DNA of 64,000 bases from Clostridia bacterium (GTDB lineage: Bacteria > Bacillota > Clostridia > TANB77 > CAG-508): positions 95,461-159,460 of the forward strand of contig JAFQQR010000027.1 of the NCBI GenBank assembly GCA_017410505.1, read 5' to 3'. Positions within the stretch are counted from its first letter, which is position 1, and each line of letters begins with the position of its first letter. The notes beneath the pieces were generated by a model. The model did not search any database, was not told the DNA's origin, and saw only the letters and a list, made by a program, of their open reading frames with translations. Shown here in pieces: positions 8,818-17,643 of the stretch. Both the position numbers and the translations under genes were made by a program.

Positions 8818-10467
8818 TTAAGACGTTTTTCTCTTTCTTCCTCTTTGACTTTTAGGCATTGTTGCTATTGCTTTTTTAGGTTCTTTTATGCTTTTTTCAT
8901 ATTCTCTTCTAAATTTCAGTACTTCTTCATCTTCTTGTGTTTTTTCATCTTTTTGTTTTGCTGCACTTTCTTTTTTAATTTTTTGTTCTTTTAGCTTTGT
9001 CATTTCATTAGATTGTCTTATTGATTCAATTCTTTCACTATATTTATTACTAAATTTGCTATTTCTTCTATGATTATCTTTATTATTTTTCTTACCTCTT
9101 TTATTATTTCTTTTCATTTGTTTTTTAACTTTATCAATTCTTTTATCTTCTCTTAACTTATTGTTCAACATTAAAAATTGCGGATCATTTTGCTTGTCTT
9201 GATATCTTAAATCATCACAAATAAGCTCTATAATTGATTTAGCAACTAACTCCGGATCATGCCTAATGCATTCATTAGATATCATTGATAAATTTCTTTG
9301 TAAATATGTTATTCCTTTTACTTTATCAATATTTGGTTCTACTAAGTCTTGACCTTCTAAATTATATCTTTTTATAAATTCAGGTACTACTTCTCCTGTA
9401 TCGTAAATACAATAATCTACTATTCCTTTCCCACAATGTTCTATTATTGCATTTAAATGATCTGATACACTATATTCATCTGTTTGTCCAGGTTCTGTCA
9501 TTATATTGCTTATATATACTTTTAATCCAGTAGACTCTTTAATTGCTCTTGCAACTCCATTTACTAAAAGGTTTGGTATAACATTTGTATATAAACTTCC
9601 TGGTCCTATTACTATGCAATCAGCATTTTTTATTGCGTCTATTACGCCTGGTGCTGGTCTACAATTTGTAGGATTTAAATATATTCTGTTTATTTTTGTT
9701 ACTTTTTCATATACTACTTCTGGAATTTTAGCTTTTTCTGTTACTATATATCCATTTGCAAGCTCTGCTGTTATATTCATTTCATCCAAAGTTACTGGTA
9801 TTACTTTTCCAATTATATTTAGTACTTCATTACTTTTTATTATTGAATCAGAAAAATCATTATTTATATTTTTCATTGCAGTAAAATAAATATCCGAAAA
9901 TGTTAAATTTCTTAATTTACCTTCTGTAAATTGATAATTAAATAATTTATCAAGTTGTCCATCTTCAGTTGAAAGAGCTATCATGCTGTCTCTTACATCA
10001 TTTAAAGGCTTAGTCTGTAATTCTTTTCTTGACTCAGTTTCTACCTCACCATAATCTGAAACTGTAACTATTGCTGTTAAATTATCTGTATATTTTTTTA
10101 ATCCTGAAAGAACAGTATTTAATCCAGTTCCGCCTCCAATTACTACAATATTAGGTCCTTGGTGATATACTTTTTTATCAAATATTAATGATTTTACATT
10201 TACATTTTTCTTATCATTCATTCTATTATCTGTTGACTCTATTAAAATTTCAAGTGTTCTTTTATTGAAACTTATTAATCCTAATACTGTTGCTATAACT
10301 CCTATTACAAATATTACAATTATTTCTATTAATTCAGTAAATGACATTTCCTTTAATACTAATATTTTTGCAATTCCATAACATATTAATAATATTCCTA
10401 TTAATATTACTAACATCCATCTTTTTAGTTTACTGTTTGATTTAAACCATTGCATAAATCCATTCAT
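8818..10467 (-). CDS. yvcK: YvcK/CofD-like gluconeogenesis factor with membrane anchor and basic tail
   Basis: A 549-residue UDP-GlcNAc-binding, CofD-like protein; family members are needed for growth on gluconeogenic carbon and for cell shape. Two membrane helices (about 18-36 and 45-66) precede the Rossmann-like domain with GGGTGL at 111-116. The usual ADDGGSSG stretch is replaced by SDYGEVET (137-144), while the following PLNDVRDSMIALS is normal. The last 110 residues are a Lys/Arg-rich, probably disordered tail absent from B. subtilis YvcK. The start at 10467 follows AGGAGG (10475-10480) at 7 bases. Confidence 0.82.
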   Translation of the reverse strand: MNGFMQWFKSNSKLKRWMLVILIGILLICYGIAKILVLKEMSFTELIEIIVIFVIGVIATVLGLISFNKRTLEILIESTDNRMNDKKNVNVKSLIFDKKVYHQGPNIVVIGGGTGLNTVLSGLKKYTDNLTAIVTVSDYGEVETESRKELQTKPLNDVRDSMIALSTEDGQLDKLFNYQFTEGKLRNLTFSDIYFTAMKNINNDFSDSIIKSNEVLNIIGKVIPVTLDEMNITAELANGYIVTEKAKIPEVVYEKVTKINRIYLNPTNCRPAPGVIDAIKNADCIVIGPGSLYTNVIPNLLVNGVARAIKESTGLKVYISNIMTEPGQTDEYSVSDHLNAIIEHCGKGIVDYCIYDTGEVVPEFIKRYNLEGQDLVEPNIDKVKGITYLQRNLSMISNECIRHDPELVAKSIIELICDDLRYQDKQNDPQFLMLNNKLREDKRIDKVKKQMKRNNKRGKKNNKDNHRRNSKFSNKYSERIESIRQSNEMTKLKEQKIKKESAAKQKDEKTQEDEEVLKFRREYEKSIKEPKKAIATMPKSQRGRKRKTS

Positions 10468-10480
10468 TTTTATACCTCCT

Positions 10481-10509
10481 TGTCCAAAAGGGACGTTTCT
10501 TTTTGGACA
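10481..10509. repeat. Palindrome abutting the yvcK ribosome site
   Basis: TGTCCAAAA and its complement enclose a loop carrying GGGACGTTTC. On the minus strand the hairpin ends two bases before AGGAGG of yvcK. The same layout recurs at other starts. Confidence 0.5.
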
Positions 10510-10603
10510 TTTTTGTCCAGCTAACACATATGATATCTGTAGCTCACTTTCATTCGAACAGCTATCTTAATTTGGTACATATCTTGTTTTATAAAATTTA
10601 ATA

Positions 10604-11536
10604 TTATTCTTTTCCTATAATTTTAATTTCTAATTCTATTTTTTTTCCAAATTTTTCATAAACTTTATCAGCTGCAAATTTAGCTAAATCTATTACATTC
10701 TGAGCTGTTGCATTTCCTTTATTTATTATAAATCCTGCGTGTTTTTCTGATATTTGTGCTCCTCCAATTGAATATCCTTTTAAGCCTGCTTCATCTATTA
10801 ATTTAGCTGTTATAAAATCTTCTCCTCTTTTAAATGTACTTCCAGCACTTGGGAATTCTATTGGTTGCTTTTCTTTTCTGTATTGTAAATATTCATTCAT
10901 TTTTGATTTTATGTCTTCTTTTTTTCCATTTTTTAATACTAATTTTGCTTGTAAAATGATATATTTTTCTCTTGAAAATCTACTTTTTCTATATTGAAAT
11001 TCTGATTCTTCATTTGTAAATTTATGTATATTTCCTTCATAGTCTAAAGCTGTTATTTCTGTAACTATATCTTTCATTTCTTTACCATGTGCTCCTGCAT
11101 TCATAATTATAGCTCCACCTATAGTTCCGGGAATCCCTGATAATTCTTCAAATCCAGATATCTCTTCTTTTAGTAATTTTTGTGCAAATAGTCCTATTGG
11201 TACTCCTGCATCAACTAATATCTCTCTTTTTTCTATATCTATATTTTTAATTTCTACTTTTTTTAGTTCTAGTTTTATTACAATTCCTTTTATGCCTTTA
11301 TCTGATACTAAAATGTTGCTTCCGTTTCCAACTATTGTTAAATTTATTTTGTTAGTTTTACACAATTCTAATATTTTTTTTAATTCATCTATTTCGTCTA
11401 TTTTTACAAAAAATTCTGCAGGCCCTCCTATTTTAAATGACGTATGATTTTTCATAGGTTCGTTTTCTTTTATTTTTTCTTCTGGAATAATTTTTTTTAA
11501 ATTTTCTAATATATTTATATTTTCCAATTTGAACAC
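10604..11536 (-). CDS. murB: UDP-N-acetylenolpyruvoylglucosamine reductase
   Basis: A 310-residue flavoprotein that reduces enolpyruvyl-UDP-GlcNAc to UDP-MurNAc in cytoplasmic cell-wall precursor synthesis. FAD-binding motifs are clear: NHTSFKIGG, IVGNGSNIL and ELSGIPGTIGG. The catalytic serine lies in PSAGSTFKRG, and the C-terminal region ends with the conserved KHAGFIIN segment. It lies just upstream of yvcK, in the order murB-yvcK common in Firmicutes (often with rapZ, absent here). The start is uncertain: GTG at 11536 has a distant GAGG, and a TTG nine bases further in is possible. Confidence 0.92.
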   Translation of the reverse strand: MFKLENINILENLKKIIPEEKIKENEPMKNHTSFKIGGPAEFFVKIDEIDELKKILELCKTNKINLTIVGNGSNILVSDKGIKGIVIKLELKKVEIKNIDIEKREILVDAGVPIGLFAQKLLKEEISGFEELSGIPGTIGGAIIMNAGAHGKEMKDIVTEITALDYEGNIHKFTNEESEFQYRKSRFSREKYIILQAKLVLKNGKKEDIKSKMNEYLQYRKEKQPIEFPSAGSTFKRGEDFITAKLIDEAGLKGYSIGGAQISEKHAGFIINKGNATAQNVIDLAKFAADKVYEKFGKKIELEIKIIGKE

Positions 11537-11695
11537 TCGCTTTCTTATTTTCCTCTCTAGAATATATCTATAACCTTTTTTCTTTTGTTTATAATCTTTC
11601 TCTTAAATTATATTATTTTTACTTGGTATAATATATCATTTTTTTTGTAAAATTACAATGTCTCAACCTTAATTAATTAAAATTATTATAAATGC

Positions 11696-11724
11696 TTTAT
11701 TTTTGGAATAAATTGTAGTATAAT
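11696..11724 (+). promoter_or_regulatory. Promoter of the NfeD-SPFH genes
   Basis: TATAAT at 11719-11724 has a weak TTTATT 17 bases upstream (11696-11701). It is the only candidate in the divergent gap between murB and the plus-strand NfeD gene. Confidence 0.45.
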
Positions 11725-11761
11725 ATAAGTATATTTTAATTTTATGAATGGAGATGTTTTT

Positions 11762-12205
11762 ATGTGGCAAATTTGGTTAATTATTGCTGGATTATTTTTT
11801 GTGGGTGAAATGATAACTGTGGGATTCTTAGTTTTTTGGCTTGGAATTGGAGCTTTACTTGCAATGATTGTTAGTTTATTTACATCAAATATAATTATTC
11901 AAACTACTGTATTTGTAATATCTTCAGCAGTTTTAATTTTAGTAACAAAACCTTTTGTTAAAAAATTTGTTGATGTAAAGCCAACAAATACAAATGCTTT
12001 TTCAATCATTGGAAAAAACGCTTTAGTTATTAAGGATATAGATTCTGCCCATTCTACTGGTCAAATTAAAATTAATGGTGAAGTTTGGTCAGCAGAATCA
12101 GAAAATGGTGAAACTATTCCAGAAGGTTCAGAAGTCGAAATTTTAAATATAAAAGGCGTTAAAGCAATAGTTAAAGGAATTAAAATTACAGCTGATATGA
12201 ATTAA
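11762..12205 (+). CDS. NfeD family membrane protein
   Basis: A 147-residue protein with three to four membrane helices in the first 70 residues (GEMITVGFLVFWLGIGALLA) and a C-terminal OB-fold NfeD domain (IGKNALVIKDI ... GQIKINGEVWSA ... EVEILNIKGVKAIVKG). Short NfeD proteins are membrane partners of SPFH/flotillin-like proteins, and the SPFH gene follows directly. GGAG at 11749-11752 lies 8 bases before the ATG at 11762; the upstream ATG at 11744 overlaps it. Confidence 0.85.
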   Translation: MWQIWLIIAGLFFVGEMITVGFLVFWLGIGALLAMIVSLFTSNIIIQTTVFVISSAVLILVTKPFVKKFVDVKPTNTNAFSIIGKNALVIKDIDSAHSTGQIKINGEVWSAESENGETIPEGSEVEILNIKGVKAIVKGIKITADMN

Positions 12206-12253
12206 ATATCTGAGATTCTACTTCAAAAGTCTGAGGTTAGATTTCAGATATTT
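12204..12253. repeat. Inverted repeat between the NfeD and SPFH genes
   Basis: AAATATCTGA (12204-12213) is complementary to TCAGATATTT (12244-12253) across a 30-base loop. No T run follows, so it is not a clear terminator. It might adjust expression of the SPFH gene. Confidence 0.35.
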
Positions 12254-12329
12254 GAAGCTTGATTAATTTTGTTATTAACATTACTTATTTTTAAGTATTT
12301 ATATATTTTATTTTATAGGAGGATTAATT

Positions 12330-13233
12330 ATGGGAGTTTTATTAATTTTATTAGTTATAATATTAGTTATAGCATTTAAATCAATAAAAATCGTTAAACA
12401 AGCTGAGGTTTATATAATTGAAAGATTAGGTAAATTTTATAAAGTAGCAGATGCTGGTCTTACAATTATAATTCCATTCTTCGATCATGTAAGAAGTGTT
12501 GTAAGTTTAAAACAACAAACAATGGATGTTCCGCCTCAAGGAGTTATTACAAAAGATAATGTTACAATTACAATAGATACTGTTGTTTTCTATCAAATAA
12601 CAGACCCTGCAAAAGCAGTTTATGAAATTCAAAGTTTAAAGAAAGGTATTGAATATTTAGCAATTACAACAATTCGTGATATTATTGGTAAAATGACTTT
12701 GGATGAAACATTTAGTTCAAGAGATGATATCAATAATAAATTAAGAATTGTCTTAGATGAAGCTACAGATAGATGGGGATGTAAAATAGACAGAGTTGAA
12801 ATTAAGGATATTACACCACCTGCTGATATTAGAGATGCTATGGAAAAAGAAATGAATGCAGAAAGAAATAAAAGAGCTTTAATTCTTGAATCTGAAGCTC
12901 AAAGACAATCTGCTATTACTATAGCTGAAGGTAAAACAAGCTGCTATCTTAGAAGCTGAAGCTGATAAAGAAGCTAGAATTACTAGAGCTGCCGGTGAAG
13001 CACAAGCTATTAAAGAAGTTGCTGAAGCTAAAGCTGAAGAAATTCAAAGAGTTTATGAAGCAATTAAGAATTCAAATCCAGATGACAAATTAGTTCAATT
13101 AAAGTCTTTAGAAGCTTTAGAGAAAGTTGCTGAAGGTGAAGCTAATAAAGTATTTATTCCTTTTGAAGCAACTAGTGCACTTTCAAGTTTAGGTGCTATT
13201 AAAGAAGTTATAAAAGATGAAAAGAAAAAATAA
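12330..13233 (+). pseudogene. SPFH/band-7 (paraslipin, QmcA-like) protein, frameshifted
   Basis: Membrane-scaffold protein with an N-terminal helix, a band-7 domain (KQAEVYIIERLGKFYKV ... QGVITKDNVTITID) and a coiled, Ala/Glu-rich C-terminus. The first frame ends at 12959. From about 12932 the next frame continues as KQAAILEAEADKEARIT to the stop at 13233, about 300 residues in all. Homologues usually read AEGEKQ here, so two bases may be missing or one A is extra in the AAAA run (12932-12935). There is no CGG here, unlike the other frameshifted genes. Sequence error, true mutation and recoding are all possible. AGGAGG precedes the ATG. Confidence 0.75.
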
Positions 13234-13237
13234 TTTT

Positions 13238-13269
13238 AAAAAAGAGGAATTTTATAATTCCTCTTTTTT
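13238..13269. terminator. Bidirectional terminator between the SPFH gene and argS
   Basis: A6GAGGAAT pairs with ATTCCTCT6 across a 6-base loop, with A and T runs on both sides, between convergent genes. Confidence 0.85.
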
Positions 13270-13296
13270 GATACCTTCTTCCATATTCCTATTTTT

Positions 13297-15012
13297 TTAC
13301 ATTTTTTCTGGCATTTCTATTCCTAATAATTGAGCTCCTTGTTTCAAAACATTTCCAACTGCATATGTTAAATAAATACGAGCATCTTGAATCTCTTTAT
13401 CTTCCACAATAATTTTATTCTCATTATAAAAACTACTATAAGCTTTTGCTAAATCAATTAAATATCTTGAAAGTATTGATGGTTCATTCTTATCTGTTAC
13501 TTGGATTAAAACATCCTCAAAATTATACATTAATTTTAATATTTCTAAAGAATATTCATCTGTTAAATTTTCTATTTTTATATCTTCAGATTTTGGTACA
13601 TACCCTGCCTTTTCTAATACACTTCTTGTTCTTACATATGTATATTGAATATATGGACCTGTTTCCCCTTGGAAATTTAATGCTGTATTCCAGTCAAATA
13701 TTTGGTCTTTTGTAGTCACTGTTGATAATGTATTGAATACTATTGCACCTATTCCAACTTTCTTTGCTACTTCGTCTTTATTTTCTAGATTTGGATTTTT
13801 TTCAGCTATTATTTCTTGTGCTTTTTCTATTGTTCCATTTATTAAATCTTCTATTTTTACTACATTTCCAAGTCTTGTCGACATTTTCCCTGTTGGTAGA
13901 CTCACCATTCCATATGATACATGTTCTAGTCCTTTTGCATATTTTTCATCTACTAAATATTTTGCTACCTCAAATATTTGCTTAAAATGTAGATTTTGTT
14001 CATATGCTACAACATATAAGCACTTGTCAAAGTCATATGTTTTTGCTCTATACATAATTGCTGCCAAGTCTCTTGTTGCATATATTGATGAACCATTTGC
14101 TTTTTGTATTAAACATGGTGTATTTATTCCCACATCTTCTAAATCTACTATTCTTGCTCCTTCAGATTCAGTTAATTTTTCTTTTTCTTCAAGTGTTTTT
14201 ATCACTTCATCTGTTTTGTCAGCATAAAATGCTTCCCCATTATATGAATCAAATTTAACATTTAAAATATCATAAATTTTGTTAAATTCTACCATGCTTA
14301 AATCTTTAAATCTGTTCCATAAGTCTACACAGTACTTATCTCCTGATTCTAGAAGTCTAAAATTTTCTCTACATCTTTCAAGAACTTGTTCATCTTCTTT
14401 GCATAGACTATTTATTCTTACATACATATCCATCATTTTGTTTATTGGGTCTTCTTCTAAATTATATTCATCTTTCCACATTTTATATGCTTCTATCATT
14501 TTTCCGAATTGTGTTCCATAGTCTCCTAAATGATTTATTCCAGTAGTGTTATACCCTAAATATTTATATGTTCTATATAGTGAATTTCCTATTAATGTTG
14601 TTCTTAAATGTCCTATATGGAAAGGTTTTGCAATATTGGGTGCTGAATAGTCTATTACTATATTTTTTCCTTTTCCTACTTCTGATTTTCCATATTCCTG
14701 TGTTTTTGATACCTCTTTTAAAACTTCTTCCACTAAAATTTCTTTATTTATAAAAAAGTTTAAATATCCACCAATCACTTCTACTTTTTCTATTTCTTTA
14801 ATTTGTTCTATTTCTTTTTCTATTACTTCTTTTATCTCATTTGCTATTACTGGTGGTGCTTTTTTTAATTCTTTTGCCAATCTAAAACATGGAAAAGAAT
14901 AGTCTCCATTTTTAGCATCTTTTGGTATTTCTATATATGTTTCTAATTCTTTTTCATCTATTTGAGTTACTTTTGATATTTTGTCTGAAATTATTTGTTT
15001 AAAATTTATCAT
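13297..15012 (-). CDS. argS: Arginyl-tRNA synthetase
   Basis: A 571-residue class I synthetase that charges tRNA-Arg. It carries the N-terminal additional domain, the HIGH-box as KPFHIGHLRTT, the KMSK-like loop as GKMSTRLGN and the C-terminal DALR anticodon-binding domain ending in LLGIEMPEKM. The protein is complete and of normal length. There is no T-box leader. This enzyme is relevant to the CGG question: whether the genome has a tRNA-Arg that reads CGG cannot be seen in this window. Confidence 0.95.
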   Translation of the reverse strand: MINFKQIISDKISKVTQIDEKELETYIEIPKDAKNGDYSFPCFRLAKELKKAPPVIANEIKEVIEKEIEQIKEIEKVEVIGGYLNFFINKEILVEEVLKEVSKTQEYGKSEVGKGKNIVIDYSAPNIAKPFHIGHLRTTLIGNSLYRTYKYLGYNTTGINHLGDYGTQFGKMIEAYKMWKDEYNLEEDPINKMMDMYVRINSLCKEDEQVLERCRENFRLLESGDKYCVDLWNRFKDLSMVEFNKIYDILNVKFDSYNGEAFYADKTDEVIKTLEEKEKLTESEGARIVDLEDVGINTPCLIQKANGSSIYATRDLAAIMYRAKTYDFDKCLYVVAYEQNLHFKQIFEVAKYLVDEKYAKGLEHVSYGMVSLPTGKMSTRLGNVVKIEDLINGTIEKAQEIIAEKNPNLENKDEVAKKVGIGAIVFNTLSTVTTKDQIFDWNTALNFQGETGPYIQYTYVRTRSVLEKAGYVPKSEDIKIENLTDEYSLEILKLMYNFEDVLIQVTDKNEPSILSRYLIDLAKAYSSFYNENKIIVEDKEIQDARIYLTYAVGNVLKQGAQLLGIEMPEKM

Positions 15013-15085
15013 TTTTCATCTTTCCTTTTTATATTAAATTTAACAATTCATTTATTATTGTTTGCCACTTTCTCAAACGACTTTT

Positions 15086-16093
15086 CTACTTAGTATTTTT
15101 CTCTATATAATTCCAACTATCCTTACACATATCATCTATATTTTTTTCTGCAGTCCATCCTAAGTCTTCTCTAGCTTTAGTTGGATCTGCATAGCATATT
15201 GCAATATCTCCAGGTCTTCTAGGAACAATTCTATATGGTACTGATTTTCCTGTTGCTTTTTCAAATCCTTTTACCATATCTAAAACACTATATCCTTTAC
15301 CAGTTCCTAAATTATATATATATAATCCTTCCTTTTCTTTTTCTAGCTTTTCTAATGCTTTTATATGTCCTTTTGCTAAATCAACTACATGGATATAATC
15401 TCTTACTCCTGTTCCATCTGGTGTATTATAATCGTTTCCAAATACTGATAATTCTTTTAAAGTTCCAGCTGCAACTCTTGCGACATATGGCATTAAATTG
15501 TTTGGTATTCCTTTTGGTTCTTCTCCAATTAATCCACTTTCATGTGCTCCAACAGGATTAAAATATCTTAATATACAAATATCCCATGTGTTATCTGACT
15601 TATAAATATCTTTCAATATTTGTTCAATGTATAATTTTGTTGTTCCATATGGATTTGTCGTTCCTCCAGTTGGTGTTTCTTCAGTAATTGGCATTTTTTC
15701 TGGTTCTCCATACACTGTTGCTGATGAACTAAATATAAATTTTTTACATCCATATTTTCTCATTGTATCTAATAATACTAATGCTCCTGAAATATTATTT
15801 GTATAATATTCTATTGGTTTTTGTACTGATTCACCAACAGCTTTAAATCCAGCAAAATTCATTACTGCTTCTATATTGTTTTCTTCAAATACCTTTTCTA
15901 ATTTTTCTTTATTTAAATAATCCATTTCATAGAATTTAAAGTTTTTTCCTGTTATTTTTTTTATTGATTCTAATGCTTTTGGTGTGCTATTTGAAAAATT
16001 ATCTATTATAATAATTTCTCTTCCTTCTTTTAATAATTCTACTGCTGTGTGACTTCCTATAAATCCAGCTCCTCCTGGTAATAATATTGCCAT
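15086..16093 (-). CDS. galE: UDP-glucose 4-epimerase
   Basis: A 335-residue NAD-dependent short-chain epimerase that interconverts UDP-glucose and UDP-galactose for polysaccharide synthesis. The nucleotide-binding site is GGAGFIGSHT near the N-terminus, the SSSATVYG segment and the catalytic YGTTKLYIE (YxxxK) follow. The residue before the glycines is Pro where Thr is usual (LLPGG instead of LVTGG). The start at 16093 follows GGAGG at 7 bases. It lies 82 bases downstream of cysS and is probably co-transcribed. Confidence 0.93.
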   Translation of the reverse strand: MAILLPGGAGFIGSHTAVELLKEGREIIIIDNFSNSTPKALESIKKITGKNFKFYEMDYLNKEKLEKVFEENNIEAVMNFAGFKAVGESVQKPIEYYTNNISGALVLLDTMRKYGCKKFIFSSSATVYGEPEKMPITEETPTGGTTNPYGTTKLYIEQILKDIYKSDNTWDICILRYFNPVGAHESGLIGEEPKGIPNNLMPYVARVAAGTLKELSVFGNDYNTPDGTGVRDYIHVVDLAKGHIKALEKLEKEKEGLYIYNLGTGKGYSVLDMVKGFEKATGKSVPYRIVPRRPGDIAICYADPTKAREDLGWTAEKNIDDMCKDSWNYIEKNTK

Positions 16094-16175
16094 ATGTATT
16101 CCTCCTAATTTAAAACCATTTCTTATCTGTCTCCTATTCCGGCCACTGCTGCCTCCTGAGTTTTCTCTATTATTT

Positions 16176-17570
16176 CTACTTTTTATCAATGGACATTCCA
16201 TCTTTTGTGTCCTTTACGACATATCCTTTTTCAGCAATTAAATCTCTTAACTCATCTGATTTTGCCCAATCTTTATTTTCTCTAGCTATTTTTCTTTGTT
16301 CTACTAAATCTAAAATCTCTTGTGGTATATCTTCATCTTTTGAATTTATTTCATCTATTTTTATTCCTAAAACGGTGTCAAATTTTGCAAGCATTTCTGC
16401 TACTTCTGGATTTTTCTTTTCAAATCTAGCAGTTTCCCAAACAAAGCTCATAGCTAGTGGCATATTTAAATCATCATTTATTGCCTTATGAAAATTTTCT
16501 TCAACCTGCATTAATTTTTCTTTATCTTCAGGTGTTAATTCATCTTTTCCATTTAAATTCACTTGATAACTATTACGTAGTCTTTCTAAAGATTTTGATG
16601 CAGCATCTATACCTTCCCAAGTAAAATTTAATTTATTTCTATAATGGCTTGAATAACTAAATAATTTATATACTATAGGATCATAACCTTTTTCTTTAAT
16701 GTCTTTTACTAAATATACATTTCCAAGGCTTTTTGACATTTTTCCGCCGTTTATTAATAAATATTCTCCATGCATCCAATAATTTGCTGGTATTTTTCCA
16801 CATCTGCCTTTACTTTGTGCTATTTCATTCTCATGATGTGTAGGTATTAAATCTATACCACCAGTATGTATATCAAATTGTTCACCTAAATATTTTTGCC
16901 CCATTGCTGAACATTCTATATGCCATCCTGGATAACTTAGTCCCCATGGACTATCCCATTTCATTAAATGATTTTCTGGTGCTTTTATCCACAAAGCAAA
17001 ATCATAAGGATTTTTCTTTTCTGGGTCTATATCAACCCTTGCTCCTGCTTTTTGTTTTTCTATATCTAAATTTGATAAAATTGGATACTTATCTAATTTT
17101 GATATATCAAAATATATTGCTGTTGATGTTTCATATGCATATCCATTGTTCACTAATTTTTCTACATATTCTAGCATTTCTTTTATATGTTCTGTTGCTT
17201 TACATACTATTTCTGGCGTTTCTACATTTAGAGCATTTAAATCTTCAAAAAATATTTTTGTATAATGTTCTGCTATTTCTAATGGTGTTTTATTTTCTTC
17301 TCTTGCTGATTTTAACATTTTGTCTTCACCTTCATCAGCATCTGATACTAAATGTCCAACATCTGTTATATTCATTGCATGTTTTATATTATACCCATTA
17401 TATTTAAGTACTCTTCTTAAAACATCTTGAAATATGTTTGTTCTCATATTTCCTATTGTTGCATCTTTATATACTGTTGGACCACATGAATATATTCTTA
17501 TTTCTTTAGGATTTATTGGTTTAAATTTGTCTTTACTTTTTGTTAATGTATTATAAAAATATATTTCCAT
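16176..17570 (-). CDS. cysS: Cysteinyl-tRNA synthetase
   Basis: A 464-residue class I synthetase. Zinc ligands and motifs are in place: CGPTVYKDATIGNMRT (HIGH-like, with TIGN), ECSAMGQKYLG, THHENEIAQS and KMSKSLGN. The HIGH box departs from the usual AHIGNAR form but is close to variants seen in Clostridia. It ends 82 bases before galE. No T-box leader is visible in the gap to the PBP gene. Confidence 0.94.
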   Translation of the reverse strand: MEIYFYNTLTKSKDKFKPINPKEIRIYSCGPTVYKDATIGNMRTNIFQDVLRRVLKYNGYNIKHAMNITDVGHLVSDADEGEDKMLKSAREENKTPLEIAEHYTKIFFEDLNALNVETPEIVCKATEHIKEMLEYVEKLVNNGYAYETSTAIYFDISKLDKYPILSNLDIEKQKAGARVDIDPEKKNPYDFALWIKAPENHLMKWDSPWGLSYPGWHIECSAMGQKYLGEQFDIHTGGIDLIPTHHENEIAQSKGRCGKIPANYWMHGEYLLINGGKMSKSLGNVYLVKDIKEKGYDPIVYKLFSYSSHYRNKLNFTWEGIDAASKSLERLRNSYQVNLNGKDELTPEDKEKLMQVEENFHKAINDDLNMPLAMSFVWETARFEKKNPEVAEMLAKFDTVLGIKIDEINSKDEDIPQEILDLVEQRKIARENKDWAKSDELRDLIAEKGYVVKDTKDGMSIDKK

Positions 17571-17643
17571 TTTTCCTCCTTGTTAATTTTATATTATACC
17601 TATTACATTTTTTAAATTGGCAGATATACTTATCTGCCAATTT

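Noticed and set aside
12920-12960. Programmed frameshift at the SPFH gene by the same CGG mechanism
   Set aside because: There is no CGG within the region; the lesion looks like a homopolymer indel or a two-base deletion.
13733-14227. Long plus-strand open frames rich in Leu, Phe, Ser opposite argS and many other minus-strand genes
   Set aside because: These are shadows of AT-rich genes: codon bias follows the opposite strand, no ribosome sites precede them, and the real products are well-known enzymes.
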